Assembly (NCBI RefSeq): GCF_019393635.1
Contig: NC_057863.1
Span: 639,926,306-639,990,305 of the forward strand
From: Dromiciops gliroides
Lineage: Eukaryota > Chordata > Mammalia > Microbiotheria > Microbiotheriidae
Direction: 5' to 3'
DNA length: 64,000 nt
The translations under genes were made by a program, and so were the position numbers. The notes under the pieces were generated by a model. That model saw only the letters and a program-made list of their open reading frames with translations. It searched no databases and had not been told where the DNA came from. How positions within the stretch are numbered: position 1 is the stretch's first letter; each line of letters begins with the position of its first letter. Positions 11,701 through 20,552 of this stretch are shown piece after piece.

Positions 11701-12978
11701 GATGTGAATCTGAAGGAATTTTCAGTGGATTCAGCCGACTTGTCTCAGCTTAGGAGCGAGGACATCAGGCTGGGTAGGGGAAGGGGAAACATGTTACCCT
11801 GGAGGGAGGGGAGAAACTGAGGTATGAACCCTGTCTGGTTTCTGTGGAGATGCTAATGATGTCTACAACTATGCCCTGCAGCCTGGTTGCTCTGGCCACA
11901 GCCACTGTGCCTGGATGGGGCTATCCCCCAGCATCTCTTGGGGTAGGGGCCGGTGTGGTGTTCTCTCTTATGGCTCTCCTCCTCTTCCCTCTCAGATTAT
12001 AAAAACAACATCCTGAAGGAGCAAGTGGAGCTGGCCTTGGGGGTCCCAGCTAAGAATATTGACTTGGACAGAGGTGAGAGACCTTGGTGCATCTGTGTGC
12101 AGGGGGGAAACTGTGAGAGTAGAACAGATCAGGATCACCCCTGTCCTGGCTCACAAGGAACCAGACAGGGCATGTCCTAGGTGCTCTGGCCCATCAGTGG
12201 GAAGGGGGAATCACAGTAGAGGGGCAAAGGACCCCAGAGGAGATACTGTCCTGAGATCTCCCTGGGGGTCAGGGAAGGCTCTGACCTGGGCACAGAGGGA
12301 AAGTCCAGCTTTGGACCTCTGAGCCTGAGGGCGGGATAGAATATGGTCCAAACCCCTCATTTTACAGAGGAGAAAACTGAGTCCCAGAAAAAGTGATTCA
12401 ATCAAGGTCACAAAGGCAGAAAGTAGCAGAGAGAGGTAGTGCAGTGGTTAGAGCACTAGGGCTGACATCAGGAAGAACTGAGTTGACACTAGCTCTGTGA
12501 CCCTGGGCAAGTCACTTAACCCTCATTGCCCCGCAAAACAAACAAACAAACAGAAAACCCCATTATATCACAAGTCAGGGCAGTGTCTTCTCTGGGGTCC
12601 TCTGCCCCACCTCTGCTCTCTGTTCCCCACAGTGGGCTAGACAAGCATGGCCCGGAAACACCCCAGCCCTGTGGCCAGGGTAGGCATGCTCCTTGGTTTG
12701 AGGCAGTATGGTGCTGTGGGAGAGTTCTGGGCATAGACTCAGTTTGGAGATTCAAATACCACTTCAGACACTCACCAGAGGTATGACCCCGAGCAAATCC
12801 CTTGATCTCTCTAAATCTCAATGAGCCTCAGTTTTCCCTCCCAGAAAAATGGGGCTAAGAATCACACGTACCTCCTAAGGCCATGTGATACTCAAATGAG
12901 CTAATTTGTTTTAAAAATTTTAAAGCACTGTGTGATTACATATCTGAGTGTATAGGTATAATATGATAAACCACACAT

Positions 12979-13022
<44 letters not shown>

Positions 13023-13158
13023 GTCTTTGTTGCTGGTAAAGATAGTGGTAGAGGCCAGCCCTTGTCCCTGTTTCCCAGGCTCTGTTCAGAACTAATACCT
13101 CCCCCGCTTTTTTTGTCTTCTTTGGTGTCTAGAGTTCCGGAAGGAATATTGTAAATGA
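5684..13158 (+). CDS. MXRA8: MXRA8, matrix remodelling associated 8 (limitrin/DICAM), complete spliced coding region
   Basis: Ten coding exons join in frame to 445 residues (human is 442): 5684-5735, 7166-7189, 7492-7791, 8044-8145, 8395-8883, 11008-11166, 11492-11522, 11697-11773, 11996-12073, 13133-13158, all with GT-AG introns. Residues 1-25 hold a hydrophobic signal peptide. Ig domain 1 has the Cys54-Cys137 pair and Ig domain 2 Cys186-Cys272. Each domain ends its F strand with the same unusual HHHYC motif. An RGD tripeptide lies at 252-254, N-glycosylation sequons at N119 and N311, a Pro/Ser-rich stalk at about 293-330, one membrane helix at about 349-369 and a basic cytoplasmic tail ending KEYCK. 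Known role: cell adhesion and integrin alpha-v beta-3 binding, and in other mammals a surface receptor for arthritogenic alphaviruses. The start ATG has G at -3 and +4. Identity rests on strong remembered similarity to the human protein across the whole length. Confidence 0.97.
6330..6900 (+). repeat. MXRA8: Degenerate G-rich tandem array in MXRA8 intron 1
   Basis: Dozens of diverged copies of a unit around GGTTTGGGGGAAGGATAG, with spacing of roughly 15-30 bp. The G runs recur every unit, so G-quadruplex formation on the + strand is plausible. Confidence 0.75.
7166..7189 (+). CDS. MXRA8: MXRA8 coding exon 2 (24 nt microexon)
   Basis: Only 24 nt between a TCTAG acceptor and a GTGAGT donor, adding GSSVHLFS at the end of the signal peptide region. 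Its length is a multiple of three, so skipping would keep the frame and change only the residues around signal cleavage. The human protein has matching residues here. Confidence 0.85.
7492..7791 (+). CDS. MXRA8: MXRA8 coding exon 3 (most of Ig domain 1)
   Basis: Encodes residues 26-125, including [20 protein letters not shown], a near match to human, with Cys54 and the glycosylation sequon N119-F-S. The acceptor follows a pyrimidine tract ending CCCCACAG and the donor is GTAAGA. Confidence 0.95.
8044..8145 (+). CDS. MXRA8: MXRA8 coding exon 4 (end of Ig domain 1)
   Basis: Encodes [16 protein letters not shown], the F strand of Ig domain 1 with Cys137, and the G strand that follows. Acceptor TTGGCAG, donor GTGAGT. 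The split codon with exon 3 gives Ser where human has Ala. Confidence 0.95.
8395..8883 (+). CDS. MXRA8: MXRA8 coding exon 5 (Ig domain 2 and stalk)
   Basis: One 489 nt exon carries all of Ig domain 2 (Cys186, RGD at 252-254, Cys272, HHHYC) and the start of the Pro/Ser-rich stalk with sequon N311-R-T. Domain 1 by contrast is split over two exons. Acceptor CCCTTCAG, donor GTACGG. Confidence 0.96.
9118..9335 (+). repeat. (TTTA)n/(TTCA)n tetranucleotide array
   Basis: About 220 bp of TTTA, TTCA and TTTATCTGTTCA units that abut the tail end of the minus-strand SINE at 9336, so it probably grew from that SINE's A-rich tail. Confidence 0.85.
9336..9471 (-). repeat. Poly(A)-tailed tRNA-derived marsupial SINE
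   Basis: Reverse-strand copy with GTTAAGTGACCTGCCCAGGG and GATTTGAACTCAGGTCCTCC. The expanded TTTA tract replaces its poly(A) tail. Confidence 0.9.
9955..10050 (+). repeat. CT-rich tract in MXRA8 intron 5
   Basis: Pyrimidine-rich TCTCCCCTTTCTTTTCCTCC-type sequence. No coding signal. Confidence 0.6.
10484..10965 (+). repeat. MXRA8: Degenerate tandem array in MXRA8 intron 5
   Basis: About 480 bp built from GTTCTGGGCTCCAAGTTCTG and TTGTGAATTCTGA modules, roughly 16 bp and 32 bp periods, ending 40 bp before exon 6. It gives a repetitive minus-strand ORF that is not a gene. Confidence 0.85.
11008..11166 (+). CDS. MXRA8: MXRA8 coding exon 6 (juxtamembrane and transmembrane helix)
   Basis: Encodes the conserved [19 protein letters not shown] juxtamembrane stretch, a helix of about 20 hydrophobic residues (349-369) and the stop-transfer cluster RHRRQR. 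Acceptor CTTACAG, donor GTGAGC. The preceding 2.1 kb intron contains a degenerate tandem array. Confidence 0.96.
11492..11522 (+). CDS. MXRA8: MXRA8 coding exon 7 (cytoplasmic tail)
   Basis: 31 nt encoding [11 protein letters not shown], matching human GYEYSDQKSGK in position. Acceptor CTTCCTCAG, donor GTGAGT. Confidence 0.88.
11697..11773 (+). CDS. MXRA8: MXRA8 coding exon 8 (cytoplasmic tail)
   Basis: Encodes [20 protein letters not shown] and EDIRL, aligned with human KDVNLAEFAVAAGDQ and SEDIQLDY. Acceptor TTTCCAG, donor GTAGGG. Confidence 0.92.
11996..12073 (+). CDS. MXRA8: MXRA8 coding exon 9 (cytoplasmic tail)
   Basis: Encodes [20 protein letters not shown] and NIDLDR, aligned with human [20 protein letters not shown] and KYIDLDK. 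Acceptor CTCTCAG, donor GTGAGA. Confidence 0.93.
12328..12430 (-). repeat. MIR SINE fragment
   Basis: CTCATTTTACAGAGGAGAAA and CTGAGTCCCAGAAA are the reverse of the MIR conserved core. In MXRA8 intron 9. Confidence 0.75.
12436..12546 (+). repeat. Poly(A)-tailed SINE, internally shortened
   Basis: Head GGTAGTGCAGTGGTTAGAGC and end CTGTGACCCTGGGCAAGTCA with an A/C-rich tail (AAACAAACAAAC). The middle section is shortened. Confidence 0.8.
12703..12950 (+). repeat. MIR SINE
   Basis: Shows the MIR order: tRNA-like head, ATGACCCCGAGCAAATCCCT, AATGAGCCTCAGTTTTCCCT, then CTCAAATGAGCTAATTTG and AAAGCACTGTG. Confidence 0.8.
12982..13020 (+). repeat. (CA)n microsatellite
   Basis: Uninterrupted AC dinucleotide run of 39 bp just past a MIR 3' end, 110 bp before the last MXRA8 exon. 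Confidence 0.98.
13133..13158 (+). CDS. MXRA8: MXRA8 coding exon 10 and stop codon
   Basis: After acceptor GTGTCTAG the frame reads EFRKEYCK and TGA at 13156-13158; human ends GFRKENCK. The exon continues into the long 3' UTR. Confidence 0.93.
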
Positions 13159-15645
13159 AGGATCCTGGCATCAGCCCCATCCTCAAAAGACAGCCCTCCC
13201 CCAACCAGCCCCTGTTGCCCCTGTTCCCATCATGACCTCCTCCCACTCACCCAGGACTTCCATCTGGTCTGGCCTCCCCCTGCGGCAGGTCCCGCTCTCT
13301 TTGGGGTTTGATTGGATCTTGGCCACCAGGATGGGGTGAGTTTTGGGGGGAGAAGCCCCATTTCTACCCAACTATCCATTTCCCACCCGTCTCTCAAGCA
13401 CAGAGGCCCAGGGCTGGACCCTCCCTCTGTGCCCAAGGTTAAAACCTCCCCTGCCCCCTGGGAGCTCTCAGAGTTGTGTCTCCTCTGCCCCTGTCCTCAG
13501 CTCCCCCTTCCCCTAATGGACCAAGGCACAAAGGACACACCCCAGCTGGTACCCTGTGAGTTGGTACAGGGGGCGGTTTCCTATGTCCCTCTTCTTGACA
13601 AGCTGAAAATCAAGGCTGGGCCTCCCGAACCACTCCCTACGCATTTCAAACTACTTCCTGCACCCCTGCCAGCAGCCTGTGCCAGGCCATATCGTGCCAG
13701 CTCTAGACTTGGCGCTGGCTGCTGGAACAAGACTCGGTGCTCTCCAGCCTTTGGATCTCTCTGCCCCGCTGTACCCCGACCCCCAAACTGGAATTCTTTC
13801 CTCCTCCCCTCCTGGGGCTGTACACGAATCCTCATTTCTGTGTCTTTGGCTGTGGTCACCCTATATGGCTGGAGATGGAAGAAGACAGAGCTGCCCTGCC
13901 AAGTGGAACTGAGTTCCATAGGAATCCTCTGGAAAAACTTTTCATTGACAAAACTCCTAGGGAGTTGACTTAAGAAGAAGGTTAGGGGATAGGAAAGAAG
14001 GAAGGAGCTAAATGGATGCCTAGGGTCATACAGAGGGAAGGAAGGAAGTGATAAGGGGGAGAAACTCAGTTTTCATTTTCCTGGTTTGGAAATTTCTACT
14101 GATTTGTTTTGGAAACTGTTCGTTGGCAAGGGGTCCCTCGGGGGGGGGGGCTCCCAGCTGGTGGAGAGGGTAATGGCTGAGTGGGGACACTCACAAGCTG
14201 CTGCAGGGTTCTCCCCGGGCAGGAGAGAAACCGGGAGGGACTGATCAGGGCTTACTAGGGGTAACCGGGCAGTAGAAACTTCTCTCAGCTCTTCTATCAA
14301 AGATGCCATTCCTTGTAACCTAGACAGGGTGGAATGGTCCAGGTACGGGCAGACTGGGGGGTTGTGGGGGGGCATCCTCCTCCCCCAGTTCCCCTTGTCA
14401 CAGCCCAAGAAACCCCTCAGCAACCCAATGTAGGCAACTCTCAATTATCTGACTGTGCTTTATACGCTTTGTGGGCTATTGGTGGCAAAACGAATCTCCA
14501 ACTCTCCTTTCCCTCATGTCCAGTATCAGTCAGTGGGGACTATGGACAGGCTGATTCCCTGTGGGACAAGCCTGTGTCAGGCAGGAATGAAGCACGTTGT
14601 AATTTATTCCACATAGGCAGATTATATGATCGCTGATGCCTGGCCGGCTGTACTCTCTTACTGGTATCTGTATTTTTCTGTCATTACTCGGTCTTTGGGA
14701 GTCTTCTGTGTCATCCCTAACTCCATTTGGAATGATCAGTCATAGATTGACACTCCTTTGTTCCAAAGCCCCAGTCACTGGTGGCTGGGAGAGATGGCCA
14801 GGTAGGAGGGACACACAGGAAGGTGTCAAGAGGACTCAGAATTGATAAGTGGCTGGCCCCCTCCCCCTTAGCTCTTTCTCTCTAGTCCTCAGAGCTGTGG
14901 AACTGTGCCTGGGATTCAAAGTGAATTGGACAACTCTTGGGCTGTCCTCTTTTTGCCAATCAACAAACAATTATGAAGCACCTACTATGTGCCACACACT
15001 ATGGGGATAGTATACAAAAGTCCCTTTATTAGTCTGTGAGCTCCTTGAGAGCAAGGACTGTCTTTTGCACTTAGTACAGTACTGGGCACGTAGTAGGAAC
15101 TTAGGTGTTTATTGACTTCCTGCCTTCAAGGAGCTGACATTCTAAGGGAAGATATAAGTATGTATATGGGTATATACAGGACATATACAAACCAGAGACA
15201 TGGTAACCTTGGAGAGGAGTCCCTAGCCACCCTTGGAGACCAGGGAAATGCCTCCTGCTTAAGCTGAGTCTTGAAGCAAATCAGGAAGCCCCCACCCCCA
15301 TCTCTAACATCTTCTTTCTCCATCCTCCACGGCCCATCATCTCCTCTACCCCACCAATCACCATCTTCAGTTCCCAGTTGGAATTCTTGCCAGGTGTTGT
15401 TGGGGAATGGAGGGGGGTGTCTTGTGGTTGGCTTCCACTCCTGACTGTGCCCAGGACGGTAGAGGTAGGGATGGATTTCCCTTGGCCCATCAGCCCTGGT
15501 GCTGCCTTGAACCATGTTATACTTCTTGAATTGGACTCTACCGACCCCACAGTCATTCTCTCATTCTTCCAATATATCCTCCTGTATGTTTTTCATCTAC
15601 ATCCTAACAATGGAGACAATAAAGGCCAAAGGTACCTCTGGTCTC
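13159..15645 (+). other. MXRA8: MXRA8 3' UTR with poly(A) signal
   Basis: The terminal exon runs on after the stop. The first AATAAA found downstream is at 15618-15623, followed by a T/C-rich stretch, so cleavage near 15635-15645 is inferred. The UTR carries a diverged interspersed repeat at 14957-15180. No further long ORF is credible here. Confidence 0.65.
14957..15180 (+). repeat. Ancient repeat (type X) split by an L2 3' end, in MXRA8 3' UTR
   Basis: Flanks read AAGCACCTACTATGTGCCA and CTTCAAGGAGCTGACATTCT, parts of one diverged element I call type X (family not named). The L2-like stretch CTGTGAGCTCCTTGAGAGCA to GTAGTAGGAACTTAGGTG lies inside it at about 15018-15118. Confidence 0.65.
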
Positions 15646-16333
15646 AGCCTCTCTCTCGGTATTGCCACTGAAAGTCAGTGACACAGCTTAAAGCCATGGA
15701 GGTGTCTCCCTTCTGGGGCTGCCATCTTGGATTTCCAGTTCCACTGCCACACATCTCCAGTCAGGCCGCCTTGGACCTCCAGCCCTGCTGGGAGCTGCCA
15801 CCACACCCACAATGAAGAGGACCCACCTGGCTCTGTCATCTGTCATCTGGCTCCTCCCCACCAAGTGCTGCCTCATCTCCAATGACCTTCTCTACATTTC
15901 AAAGAACTTGGCAGAATAAGACCTTTCTCCCTTCTCTTCTAGGTCGCCAGGCAGATTTTAACAACCCTCCCATTCAGGTAGTTTTTTCTGGTGTCAGCCC
16001 TCCATATATACTCCCAGATACCAGATGAAAGGAGATCGTCCACCAGGACTGGAGTAGTCCCTGGAGGGAGGGACTTGTGGGCTGTTCTTTGAAGAGATTT
16101 TTAAAGCAGGGACATTAATGGGAAGGGAAAGAATTATATGAGTGGGCGTGAAGTGGGGTGGGGTGGGGAGGAAGCACATCACTGAGGTTGTACTTGCAGG
16201 AAGGAAAGGACTAAGGCTTACATAGGTTACATAGGAACCAGGAAGCTCTTGGAGGTCAGGTTAAGTATTTTGTGCCCAGAGACAAAGCTAGAGAGACAGA
16301 CAGATAGACAGCCATCATGAGAAAGACATGGAG
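15646..16333. other. Intergenic, no gene seen
   Basis: Unique-looking sequence after the inferred MXRA8 poly(A) site. No SINE until 16334. Confidence 0.5.
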
Positions 16334-16496
16334 GGGGCAGCTAGGTGGTGCCGTGGATAAAGCACCAGCCCTGGATTCAGGAAGACCTGAGTTCAAATCT
16401 GGCCTCAGACACTTGACACTAGCTGTGTGACCCTGGGTAAGTCACTTAACCCTCGTTGCCTGGCAAAAAACAAAAACAAAAAAAGAAAGAAAGAAA
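16334..16496 (+). repeat. Poly(A)-tailed tRNA-derived marsupial SINE with target duplication
   Basis: Runs from GGGGCAGCTAGGTGG to an A-rich CAAAAACAAA/GAAA tail. Flanked by 15 bp duplications GAGAAAGACATGGAG (16319-16333) and GAGAAAGACAAGGAG (16497-16511). Confidence 0.95.
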
Positions 16497-16914
16497 GAGA
16501 AAGACAAGGAGAGAGAAAGAAAAGCAGAGAAAGGGTAAAGCTGAAACGCTGGAGGTCCAATGAGGACAGTTTCGCTCGTGTCTCCCATGCCCCACACTGA
16601 CAGATACTTCATCATTGCTTCTTGGATTGGATTGGACAATCCTCCCCAGCTCCCGTCTTTCAGGCCTGCGGGGGGAGCAAATGTGCCCAGACCTCCCCTC
16701 CCCACTCCCACATCAGCTCCCAGAGCTGGCTGCCTAGGGATGTAGCTGGCTAGTTTGTGGGCAGTGCCCCCCAGGCTAGGCCCTGGGGGAGGCAAAAGGC
16801 CCTCGGGGTCTGTGACCTGCCATCATATTTTTCTATCACAGAGCTAGTGGGGTGGGTGGGGATGGGCTGCAATCCCAGGCTCCTCCAAGTGGTTGAGACC
16901 AATGGCTATATTTC

Positions 16915-17420
16915 TTTAGCTCCTCAGGTCTCTGGATCCTGGGCTTCTGGACCCCCACATCTCTGAGCCCCTGGGCCTCAAAAGTCCCATTGCTTCTGTC
17001 CCTCTGGGCCATGAGATTCTGGGCTCCTGGTCCTCTGAGTTCCCAGGTCCTTGGGTTCCTGGGTATGTAGGATCCCTTGTCTTTGGATTCCCCCATTCCT
17101 CCGGGCTCATGAGCCTCTGGCTCCTGGCCCCAAATGCTTCTGGGGATCTGAATTCCTTGTCTCTTGGGTCATTGGGTTCTTGGACTCCTGAGCTTCTCTC
17201 TGGGCCCCTCGGTAACTGGGCTCCTGAGGTACTGAATCTCTGGAGTCCTGGGTATTAGACTCCCAGGTCCCCTGGCTCTCAGATGCCTGGGGTGCAGGGG
17301 TCCGAGGTCTCTGCTTCTCCAGGCTTATGGACTCTCAAGTCTTTGAGGTTGGGGGGCTTCTTTATTCCCATTCTCCTGAATTTCTGGGCTTCCAAGATTC
17401 TGGGTTGCAGCCCTTGGAGG
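16915..17420 (+). repeat. Degenerate tandem array, intergenic
   Basis: Repeated modules such as GATTCTGGGCTCCTGG, CTCTGAGTTCCCAGG and GGGTTCCTGGG over 500 bp. The unit shares TTCTGGGCTCC with the array in MXRA8 intron 5. Confidence 0.65.
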
Positions 17421-17689
17421 ACAGACTGGTGACGTGGGCAGCAGGAGTTGTTGAGGTTTTGCTGTTGACAGCATTTTTTCTCCTTCAGGCTGCGGAGTTC
17501 CCAGGGTTGGAATCCCCAGGACCAAGTTGCTCCAAGCATGCTTGGGGAGGGGCATGTGTGGCCTTGGCAGGGGAATCAAGGGGGAAGGCTAGGACCTTTC
17601 GTTTCATTTTCTCCCTCTGGTCTTTGTGTAACTTTAGGGTTGCTGCGGGGCTTGTTGCCTGATGCATTGAGTTAATAGTCCCTTCTAAC

Positions 17690-17866
17690 AGGCAGTGGGT
17701 CTGAGAGGCAAAGGCTCTGGGTTTGGATCCTGCTTTGACCCTAGCTAAGTCACTTTCGCCCTCTGCATCTCAGTTTCCCCATTTGTAAAACAAAGGGATC
17801 AGACTAGTTGATATTGAAAGGATCTCCTAGCTCTAATTTCTGGGTTTCTTTGATCTATGACCCCAC
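17690..17866 (+). repeat. MIR-type SINE
   Basis: CATCTCAGTTTCCCCATTTG, GGGATCAGACTAGTTGAT and the TCTATGACC end match the MIR-like family with the short 3' end. Confidence 0.7.
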
Positions 17867-18119
17867 TTTTCCTAAGGATCAGTGGTCCTTTCCCAGCTCA
17901 AAGACCCTCAAAGACCCTGGTGACTGGCTCAAGTTCCAGCCAAGAGAACAGAGCCCTCTTCCTCTCTGACTCATCCCTCCCCATCCCAACTCTCCCGTCT
18001 CCCTCTACTGGCCAGAGCTCCTGATCCCTTGGGGCTGGAGCCAAAAGATGACACTCTCACTGCATTACTGGGGGTCTAGTCTTGGGGATGGGATACAGGA
18101 AGCTCCAGGACAGAACCTT

Positions 18120-18365
18120 GGATTAAGGGGTTCTGACTTTAAAAAAATATCTTTTCTTTTTATATCATCTTCATTTCCAAATATATCCCTGCTTCCCCTT
18201 TCCCTAGCCCAAGTGCCATACTGTGTAACAAAAAAGAAAAAAGAAAAGAAAAGAAAAAAGGGAGGGAAAAGCAGTACTACGAAATCAACCAGTACGTTCA
18301 ACTGAGTCTGATCGTATATGCAGTGTTCCACACCCATAGGCCCCCACCTCCCCAATAAATAAAAG
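18120..18365 (-). repeat. Marsupial interspersed repeat, copy 1
   Basis: Aligns by eye with 22553-22770: TTTCCAAATATATCCCT, AAACAAAAAAG-rich centre, TATGCAGTGTTCCACACCCA and GGCCCCCACCT. Probably a LINE 3' region in antisense; family and strand are uncertain. Confidence 0.5.
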
Positions 18366-18469
18366 AAGATACATTTTTTCATATTTATTTGTATTTATTC
18401 AGCTTATATTTATGCTGTTTGTACTTATATATTACCTTTTTGTCTCTTCCATTGTTTCATTCTTTGAAT

Positions 18470-18545
18470 GTAGATCCTCAGAGCCTAGGGCAGTCCCAGT
18501 GCCTGGCACATTGTATGTGCTTAATAAATGGTTATTGATTGATTA
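18470..18545 (+). repeat. L2 LINE 3' end
   Basis: AGTGCCTGGCACATTGTATG then TGCTTAATAAATGGTTATTG is the L2 terminal signature. Confidence 0.75.
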
Positions 18546-18734
18546 ATGGAGTCCAGTTTCTTCAATTAAATGGAGTTTCTTTTCTTTTCTTTTTGTTTTT
18601 CCCCACTTCCCTTGTTGTAGTCATTGTGTGCCTTGGAAGGGGCTAGGACACAGGTCCATCCCCACTGAGGGTCTATGGGGGCACCCTTCCTATCCCCTCT
18701 TCTTTTCTAGGTTCACCTTTCTTAAAACTGCACG

Positions 18735-18805
18735 CAATAGAAGTCTTCCCATGTTTCTCTGTATTCTTCCCATTCATCATTTCTTAGCTCAGTGATACTC
18801 TATTT
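18735..18805 (-). repeat. LINE-1-type 3' fragment
   Basis: GAAGTCTTCCCATGTTTCTC and TCATCATTTCTTAGCTCAGT resemble the antisense 3' region also seen at 24040-24670. Confidence 0.45.
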
Positions 18806-18889
18806 TATTCGTGGACCACAAGGCTTCTAACAGCATTCAGATAAGGACTCCTGGGAGCCAAGCAGAGGTTGTGGATAATGGGAAATTTG

Positions 18890-19318
18890 TATTAATGATA
18901 ACTAGCATTTATGTTATATAGCGCTTTAAGGGTTGTAAAGCACTTTAAAATGATTATTTCATTCTTTTTAAAAAATGTTTTTGGTGAGGCAATTGGGGTT
19001 AAGTGACCTGCCCAGGGTCACACAGTTAGTAAGTGTCAAGTGTCTGAGGCCAGATTTGAACTTAGGTCCTCCTGACTCCAGTGCTGGTGCTCTATCCACT
19101 GTGCCACCTAGCTGCCCCCTTATTATTTCATTCTTACAAAAACCTTAAGGGGCAGATGTTATTTTTTAATCTTCATTTTACAGAAGAGGAAACTGAGGTA
19201 GAGGTCAAAGTAACTTGCCCAGGGTCACACAGCTAGTAAGTGCCTGAGGCTAGATTGAATTGGGTCTTCCTGACTCTAGGCATGGCTTGCTATGCACTAT
19301 GGCTCCACCTAGCTGCAG
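18890..19318 (-). repeat. MIR SINE split by a younger SINE
   Basis: Reads in reverse: AGCGCTTTAAGGGTTGTAAA, then after the insert TTTTACAGAAGAGGAAACTG and CACACAGCTAGTAAGTG, closing at CCACCTAGCTGC. Confidence 0.85.
18967..19120 (-). repeat. Poly(A)-tailed SINE inserted in a MIR
   Basis: Minus-strand copy flanked by perfect 14 bp duplications ATTATTTCATTCTT at 18953-18966 and 19122-19135. Confidence 0.95.
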
Positions 19319-19463
19319 GATGTGGAAATGGAGGTCTTGAACAGAGCTAAACCCTGATGTCATGCTCCCAAGGCCCTCTGGTGTCCTCAGGGCTGCCAGA
19401 GCCTGCTACATCTTGTACCCACAACCTTGAGCAGATAGGGATTACCTGAATGGGGGCTGGGAA

Positions 19464-19518
19464 AGGGACCAGGCCTGGAGGCAGGAAGACTCATCTTCCT
19501 GAGTTCAAATCTGGCCTC
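19464..19518 (+). repeat. MAR1-type SINE fragment
   Basis: AGGAAGACTCATCTTCCTGA and GTTCAAATCTGGCCTCAGAC are MAR1 head motifs. The rest is absent. Confidence 0.65.
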
Positions 19519-19674
19519 AGACCCTTTTTTTTTTTTTTAGTGAGGCAATGGGGGTTAAGTGACTTGCCCAGGGTCACACAGCTAGTAAGTGTTAAGTGTC
19601 TGAGGCTGGATTTGAACTCAGGTCCTCCTGAATCCAGGGCCGGTGCTCTATCCACTGCACCACCTAGCTGCCCC
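19519..19674 (-). repeat. Poly(A)-tailed SINE
   Basis: T-run then GTGAGGCAATGGGGGTTAAG through CCACCTAGCTGCCCC. Nearly identical to the copy at 19962-20114. Confidence 0.93.
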
Positions 19675-19675
19675 G

Positions 19676-19785
19676 ACTCAATAGGCTTTTATTGAGCATT
19701 TCCCATATGCTAAGCACTGTGCTAAATCCTGATGATAAAAAAAATAAAGCAAGAGCAGTCCCTGCCCAAGACGTATGTTTGTAGG
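19676..19785 (+). repeat. Ancient repeat (type X) head
   Basis: TTTTATTGAGCATTTCCCAT, GCTAAGCACTGTGCTAAATC and GCAGTCCCTGCCC. Confidence 0.55.
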
Positions 19786-19961
19786 CATGGACACTATAAG
19801 GATTTTTTTTGGTGAATTTTTGAAAAATTAAAAAAAAATTTGAATTAAAAAAATTTTTGCTTATGATGATTGTTGTTTGTTTCTTTTAGTTTGTTTTTTT
19901 TTGAGGGGAGGGGAAGGAGTAGGATGTATAAATGTGTGTTCTTTTTTCTTTATTTTCTTTC

Positions 19962-20114
19962 TTTTTTTTTTTTTTTTTAGTGAGGCAATTGGAGTTAAGT
20001 GACTTGCCCAGTGTCACACAGCTAGTAAGTGTTAAGTGTCTGAGGCTGGATTTGAACTCAGGTCCTCCTGAATCCAGGGCCGGTGCTCTATCCACTGCAC
20101 CACCTAGCTGCCCT
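19962..20114 (-). repeat. Poly(A)-tailed SINE
   Basis: Twin of the 19519 copy, sharing GGTGCTCTATCCACTGCACC. Imperfect target duplications tataaatgtgtgttct / tataaatacatgttct flank it. Confidence 0.93.
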
Positions 20115-20164
20115 ATAAATACATGTTCTAAAGGAAAATGATTTAAAAAATAACTCCCTCAAAG

Positions 20165-20372
20165 AACTCCCATTTTAATGCCTTTACACAATATCATTCG
20201 ATACTCAAGATGACCCTTCTAGGTAGCCATGACAAGTGTCTTTTACAAATGAGGACACTAGGTTTCAGAGCAGTTAAATCTTGTGCCTGTGATCACCAAG
20301 CTAGCAAGGGTCTAAAGTAGAATCTGAACCCAGGTCTCCCTGACTCTAGATCTCACTATCTAGCTGCCATGC
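20165..20372 (-). repeat. MIR SINE
   Basis: TTTTACAAATGAGGACACTA and CTGAACCCAGGTCTCCCTGA in reverse MIR order. Confidence 0.7.
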
Positions 20373-20552
20373 TGCTGATTCACCATCTTCCCACGGCCTG
20401 GACCCTCCGTGCCAGCCCTGGTCCTCCACACCCAGTCTTCCCACACCCATGGCCCTAGTCCCAGGAGAAGTTAATCCATTCTCTTTGGAGTTCCAGCCCT
20501 AGGCATCCCTCCTCAGCTTTCCACCTCCCTTCCCTGGCCACCTACCCTGTAT

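Noticed and set aside
18120-18365. Possible LTR of an endogenous retrovirus
   Set aside because: Two paralogous copies (also 22553) but no TG...CA ends, primer site or internal retroviral sequence recognised. No endogenous retrovirus was supported anywhere in the window.
19450-20141. Recurring peptide [20 protein letters not shown] in open frames at many places
   Set aside because: It is the translated antisense of the poly(A)-tailed SINE, not a protein domain.
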